Positions 60,886 through 64,000 of a stretch of DNA of 64,000 nt are shown piece by piece. The notes under the pieces are model-generated. The model had not been told where the DNA came from. It saw only the letters and a list, made by a program, of their open reading frames with translations, and searched no databases. The DNA is from Acidimicrobiales bacterium (GTDB lineage Bacteria; Actinomycetota; Acidimicrobiia; Acidimicrobiales; JAVJTC01): NCBI GenBank assembly GCA_040219085.1, contig JAVJTC010000009.1, positions 1 through 64,000 of the forward strand, read 5' to 3'. A program made the position numbers and the translations under genes. Each line of letters begins with the position of its first letter. Within the stretch, counting starts at the first letter, position 1.

Positions 60886-61982
60886 AGCTCGCACTGCGAG
60901 AACTCGTCCGCCGTCCCGGGCGTTTCGTGACCGCCACGGTCGTTCTGACCCTCGTCGCCATGTTGCTGGTCTTCCTCGGCGGTCTGCTCGACGGTCTGCT
61001 CCGATCGTCCACCGGCGCGCTACGCGCCCAGGACGCCGACGCGATCGTCTACTCCGACGCGGCGGAGGCGTCCCTGGTGCGCAGTCGCGTGGACCCCGGC
61101 ATCCGCCTGCTGGTGGAGGAGCTCGACGGCGTCACCGAGGTGGGCGGACTCGGCCTCGTTCAACTCGGGGCCCGCGTCCCCGGCAACGGTCCCCGTGATC
61201 TCGCCGACGTCGCCCTGTTCGGCTACGAACTGCAACCCGACGGAGTCCCACCCGCCCCGGCCGAAGGGCAGGCGTGGGCCGACGAGATCCTGCAGGCCGA
61301 CGGCGTCGAGGTGGGGATGACGCTGCTGCTCGGCCCGGCCCGGTCGCCCGTGGAGGTGATCGGCTTCGTGTCCGACACCAGCTTCAGCGGACAGGGCGGC
61401 CTGTGGGCCTCACCGTCGACGTGGCGGTCGATCCTGGCCGACAACCGCCCCGACGCGCAGTTGGCCGAGGGCGTCTACCAGGCCCTGGTGGTCCGTGGAG
61501 AGGGCGACCTGCCCACGCTCATCGACGAGATGACGGCAGGCGCCACCGACAGCTACACGATCGCCGACGCGGTCAACGCGATTCCCGGTGTGAGTGAACA
61601 GAGGTCGGTCTTCAACCAGATCATCGGCGTCACCGTCGTGATCGCCCTCGTGGTGATCGCGCTGTTCTTCGCGCTCCTCACCGTCGAACGCACGGCCCTG
61701 TACGGGGTTCTCAAGGCGCTGGGGGCGCGTTCATCGACCATCTTCGCGGGCCTGGTGATCCAGGCCCTGGCCGTCACCCTGGTCGCCGCGACGGTGGCCG
61801 GCGCGGCCGCCCTGGCACTCGATGCCGCCATCGGACCGGGCTCCATTCCCCTCGACGTCACCGTCTCGCGACTGGTGACGAGCATCGTCCTTCTCGTCAT
61901 CGCCGCCGTCGCCGGGTGCGGGTTCTCCCTGCGCCGCGTGCTGCGCGTCGACCCCGCCTCAGCGATCGGAACGACATCGTGA
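60882..61982 (+). CDS. ABC transporter permease (MacB/FtsX type), subunit 2
   Basis: A 366-residue permease with the same layout as its neighbour: N-terminal helix FVTATVVLTLVAMLLVFLGG, large extracellular domain, and three C-terminal helices (IIGVTVVIALVVIALFFALL; YGVLKALGARSSTIFAGLVI; RLVTSIVLLVIAAVAGCGFS). ATG 60882 overlaps the upstream stop (ATGA) and the ATPase start overlaps its own stop (GTGA). Forms a heterodimer with subunit 1. Confidence 0.86.
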   Translation: MKLALRELVRRPGRFVTATVVLTLVAMLLVFLGGLLDGLLRSSTGALRAQDADAIVYSDAAEASLVRSRVDPGIRLLVEELDGVTEVGGLGLVQLGARVPGNGPRDLADVALFGYELQPDGVPPAPAEGQAWADEILQADGVEVGMTLLLGPARSPVEVIGFVSDTSFSGQGGLWASPSTWRSILADNRPDAQLAEGVYQALVVRGEGDLPTLIDEMTAGATDSYTIADAVNAIPGVSEQRSVFNQIIGVTVVIALVVIALFFALLTVERTALYGVLKALGARSSTIFAGLVIQALAVTLVAATVAGAAALALDAAIGPGSIPLDVTVSRLVTSIVLLVIAAVAGCGFSLRRVLRVDPASAIGTTS

Positions 61983-62668
61983 CCACCTCCGCGGCTCCCG
62001 CCCTGCGTCTCAGCGACGTGCGCAAGACCTACCCGATGGGTGACGGCTCCGAGGTGGTCGCCCTCGACCACGCCACGCTGACGGTGGCCGCGGACGAGAT
62101 GGTCGCGCTCGTCGGGCCCTCGGGTTCGGGAAAGACGACGTTGTGTTCGATCGCCGGGGGCATCCTCTCCCCCACCGAAGGCAGCGTCGAGGTCGCCGGC
62201 GAGGACATCTCCGGATACGGGGACCGCGCGCTGACCCGCTTCCGGCAGGAATCGGTCGGCTTCGTATTCCAGTCTGTGAATCTCGTCCCATTCCTCAACG
62301 CCCGCGAGAACCTCCTCGTCGTCGACGAACTCGGCCGCCGCACCGGTCGTGCGGCGCGCGAACGGGCCGATCAACTCCTCGAGGAACTCGGGCTCAGCGA
62401 CCGGGCACGCAACCTGCCCTCACAGCTGTCCGGCGGGCAACGTCAGCGGGTGGCCATCGGGCGGGCCCTGATGAACGACCCCAGCCTCGTTCTCTTCGAC
62501 GAACCGACGTCCTCGCTCGACACCAGCCTCGGCGAGCAGGTCATGGAACTGATCCGCGACGAGATGCGCAGCCGTGGCATCGCCGCCATCGTGGTGACCC
62601 ATGACGAGCGCATCACCGGTTACTGCGACCGCACCGTGAACATCGTCGACGGTCGTCTCGCCGCCTGA
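61979..62668 (+). CDS. ABC transporter ATP-binding protein (LolD/MacB-like)
   Basis: A 229-residue ATPase: Walker A GPSGSGKTT (about 43-51), Q-loop FVFQSVNLVPFLNARENLLV, signature LSGGQRQRVAIGRAL (about 145-159), Walker B LVLFDEPTSSLD, H-loop VVTHDERI. It powers the two FtsX-type permeases encoded upstream. GTG 61979. No periplasmic adaptor gene follows, so export may be direct, as expected in a Gram-positive-type envelope. Confidence 0.92.
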   Translation: MTTSAAPALRLSDVRKTYPMGDGSEVVALDHATLTVAADEMVALVGPSGSGKTTLCSIAGGILSPTEGSVEVAGEDISGYGDRALTRFRQESVGFVFQSVNLVPFLNARENLLVVDELGRRTGRAARERADQLLEELGLSDRARNLPSQLSGGQRQRVAIGRALMNDPSLVLFDEPTSSLDTSLGEQVMELIRDEMRSRGIAAIVVTHDERITGYCDRTVNIVDGRLAA

Positions 62669-62719
62669 GATCCCCAGATCACCTCGGCTGACCCGATCCC
62701 CAAGGACTACGGTCGATTC

Positions 62720-63226
62720 ATGGAGGTCGTCGACTGGGGCGCACTGGCTGCCCATCTCGGAGCACAGCGGACAGTTTCGAGCGAGGACGCCCGCCGGGCA
62801 CTGTCCTTGATCGTCGGAGTTGATGCGATCAGGTCAGCTGTGGACGAGTACCTCGCCCACGGACCCGGCAGTGAACTTGCTCGCACAACGCTGCGCCTCC
62901 TGCGCTCCCCCGAGGCTTCCGAGTACTGCATGGAGCAGTACCGGGCGGCTGCGCACAGCGAGCGGCGGCTCGATGCCGTGGAACTCCTCCGGGGTACCTG
63001 TGGTCCGGAGGGGTTGAGCTGTCTCGAGGAGCTTCTCCGAGACGAGTCCGATGAGGTTGCCTATTGGGCCGCGCACATCATCACCGAGCTGGCGTGGGGC
63101 GGATGGCACGACAGCGACGAGTACTCAGACGCGCTCTCCAGTGCCGAGCGCCACCCGTCCGAGAGGGTGCGAGAAGTTGCACGTGATGCCCGCAAGGCGA
63201 TCGAGCGGATGGAGGGACCACTGTGA
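62720..63226 (+). CDS. HEAT-like repeat protein
   Basis: A 168-residue, all-helical acidic protein. The segments RRLDAVELLRGTCGPEGLSC, DEVAYWAAHIITELAW and SERVREVARDARKAIERM have the length and pattern of HEAT repeats, which bind proteins. I do not recognise a family. It lies 51 bp after the ABC ATPase and 64 bp before the MntA-HepT pair; it could be an immunity- or regulator-type protein, but no evidence beyond position supports this. Confidence 0.65.
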   Translation: MEVVDWGALAAHLGAQRTVSSEDARRALSLIVGVDAIRSAVDEYLAHGPGSELARTTLRLLRSPEASEYCMEQYRAAAHSERRLDAVELLRGTCGPEGLSCLEELLRDESDEVAYWAAHIITELAWGGWHDSDEYSDALSSAERHPSERVREVARDARKAIERMEGPL

Positions 63227-63290
63227 AACGGGCGCCTCGGGACTCGTCCGTCGGCCCGATCACGAGCCCGCACTGCCGTAGGCTTGAGCC

Positions 63291-63590
63291 GTGACCTCTA
63301 CGGGCCTCGACGTCGACCTCGACCTGGTCGCAGGGATCTGCCAGCGCTTCGGTTTGGCGCGTTTGGAGGTCTTCGGATCAGTCAGTCGAGGGGAGGATCG
63401 CCCGGGCAGCGACATCGACCTGCTCTATGACCTGGCTCCTGGCGCTCGACTCGGTTGGGATATCGAGACTCTCGCTGACGAGCTGACTGAGGCTCTTGGG
63501 CGGCCGGTCGACCTGGTATCTCGCAAGGCATTGCATGAACGGCTGCGTGACGCGGTGCTGGCCGAGGCCCAGACCCTGTATGCGGCGTGA
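63291..63590 (+). CDS. mntA: MntA-like nucleotidyltransferase antitoxin
   Basis: A 99-residue minimal nucleotidyltransferase. The active-site motif GS-x10-DxD is intact: G29-S30 in EVFGSVSRGE and D41-I-D43 in GSDIDLLYD. In the studied MntA-HepT systems this enzyme AMPylates the toxin and so inactivates it. GTG start at 63291. It overlaps hepT by 11 bp, which couples antitoxin and toxin synthesis. Confidence 0.88.
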   Translation: MTSTGLDVDLDLVAGICQRFGLARLEVFGSVSRGEDRPGSDIDLLYDLAPGARLGWDIETLADELTEALGRPVDLVSRKALHERLRDAVLAEAQTLYAA

Positions 63591-63951
63591 GCTCCTCCTT
63601 CTCGGCGAGATGATCGAGGCGGCCGAACAGGCGCAGGCCCTCGTCTCGGGCTTCGACCTCGAAGAGTTCAGCTCGGATCGCCAACGACGAGATGCGCTGC
63701 TCTGGAACTTCACCGTCCTGGGTGAGGCGGCGGCGCAGCTCGACCAGTCGGTGAAAGAACGATTCCCTGAGATCCCGTGGACACGGCCCGCCCGACTCCG
63801 CAACAGGATCATCCACGGCTATTGGTCGATCGACCTCGAGATTCTTCACACAACCGCCACCGACGTGCTCCCGGAGCTCGTCGATCAGCTGCGGACCGCG
63901 CTTGGCGTCCTCGAGGCCGATCCGGATCCCGACGACGCAGCTGCCCCATAG
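63580..63951 (+). CDS. hepT: HepT-like HEPN ribonuclease toxin
   Basis: A 123-residue helical HEPN protein (DUF86 type). The catalytic/AMPylation motif R-x4-H-x-Y is intact as RNRIIHGY (R74, H79, Y81). HepT cleaves RNA or tRNA ends when not modified by MntA on the motif tyrosine. I chose ATG 63580 (MRRELLLLGEM) because longer readings duplicate the mntA frame region and lack helix 1. The last 49 bases of the window after it hold no recognisable gene. Confidence 0.9.
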   Translation: MRRELLLLGEMIEAAEQAQALVSGFDLEEFSSDRQRRDALLWNFTVLGEAAAQLDQSVKERFPEIPWTRPARLRNRIIHGYWSIDLEILHTTATDVLPELVDQLRTALGVLEADPDPDDAAAP

Positions 63952-64000
63952 CTGCTGAGGTCGGCGGTGGCACTGGGGCGAATGAGACGCTTTCACTGCG

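Overview
The window is GC-rich actinobacterial chromosome. The gene content (two F420-type LLM oxidoreductases, actinobacterial ABC and P450 operons, dense 4-bp start/stop overlaps, many GTG starts) and the lipoproteins beginning with a lipobox followed by a run of aspartates (AAACGDDDD) suggest the class Acidimicrobiia or a close relative. That assignment is an inference from gene content; there is no rRNA or other marker in the window.

Left part (1-15.3 kb), accessory in character. It opens with the tail of an insertion-sequence transposase and an orphan phage terminase pair (terS-terL). Then comes a leftward catabolic block: a livKHMGF-type ABC importer, a metal-dependent amidohydrolase and a GntR/FadR regulator, with a divergent aldo-keto reductase and a convergent crotonase (enoyl-CoA hydratase family). 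The 3' part of that crotonase gene is present again as a frameshifted relic (2444-2757) at the other edge of the block. Next is a two-gene module, a CBS-HEPN protein followed by a degenerate SF2 helicase-like protein, bracketed by two direct copies of the 3' end of a dead ridA gene (12145-12262 and 15134-15256). This module is my first candidate for an undescribed system.

Middle part (15.3-46.3 kb), mostly ordinary chromosomal operons: a ketopantoate-reductase-like enzyme and a cysteine hydrolase; a cyclopropane-synthase/DUF1365/FAD-oxidoreductase operon for lipid modification; an MscS channel; a copper-flavoured trio (CopC-like protein, Cu/Zn-SOD-like lipoprotein with Met/Asp repeats, membrane protein); an M32 carboxypeptidase; cysS followed by a phosphotransferase-like gene; a DPP-IV-like peptidase; an AlbA_2/Schlafen-type regulator with a striking operator; the ATP-grasp/alpha-E/transglutaminase-like operon (with a polyglutamine C-terminus); and a glycine-betaine-type (Opu) ABC operon whose binding protein looks circularly permuted. 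Transport genes (MFS, TauE, YczE-like, EamA) and an LLM oxidoreductase follow.

Right part (46.3-64 kb): a large secreted propeller/PKD-like protein; a ribose-type sugar ABC importer (binding protein, strong terminator, permease, double ATPase); a seven-gene leftward operon (P450, SDR, SnoaL-like, acyl-CoA ligase, LLM oxidoreductase, two hot-dog proteins), probably for catabolism or modification of a hydrophobic acid, with a TetR-like palindrome at its head; a LolCDE/MacB-like ABC exporter; a HEAT-like protein; and an MntA-HepT toxin-antitoxin pair at the right edge.
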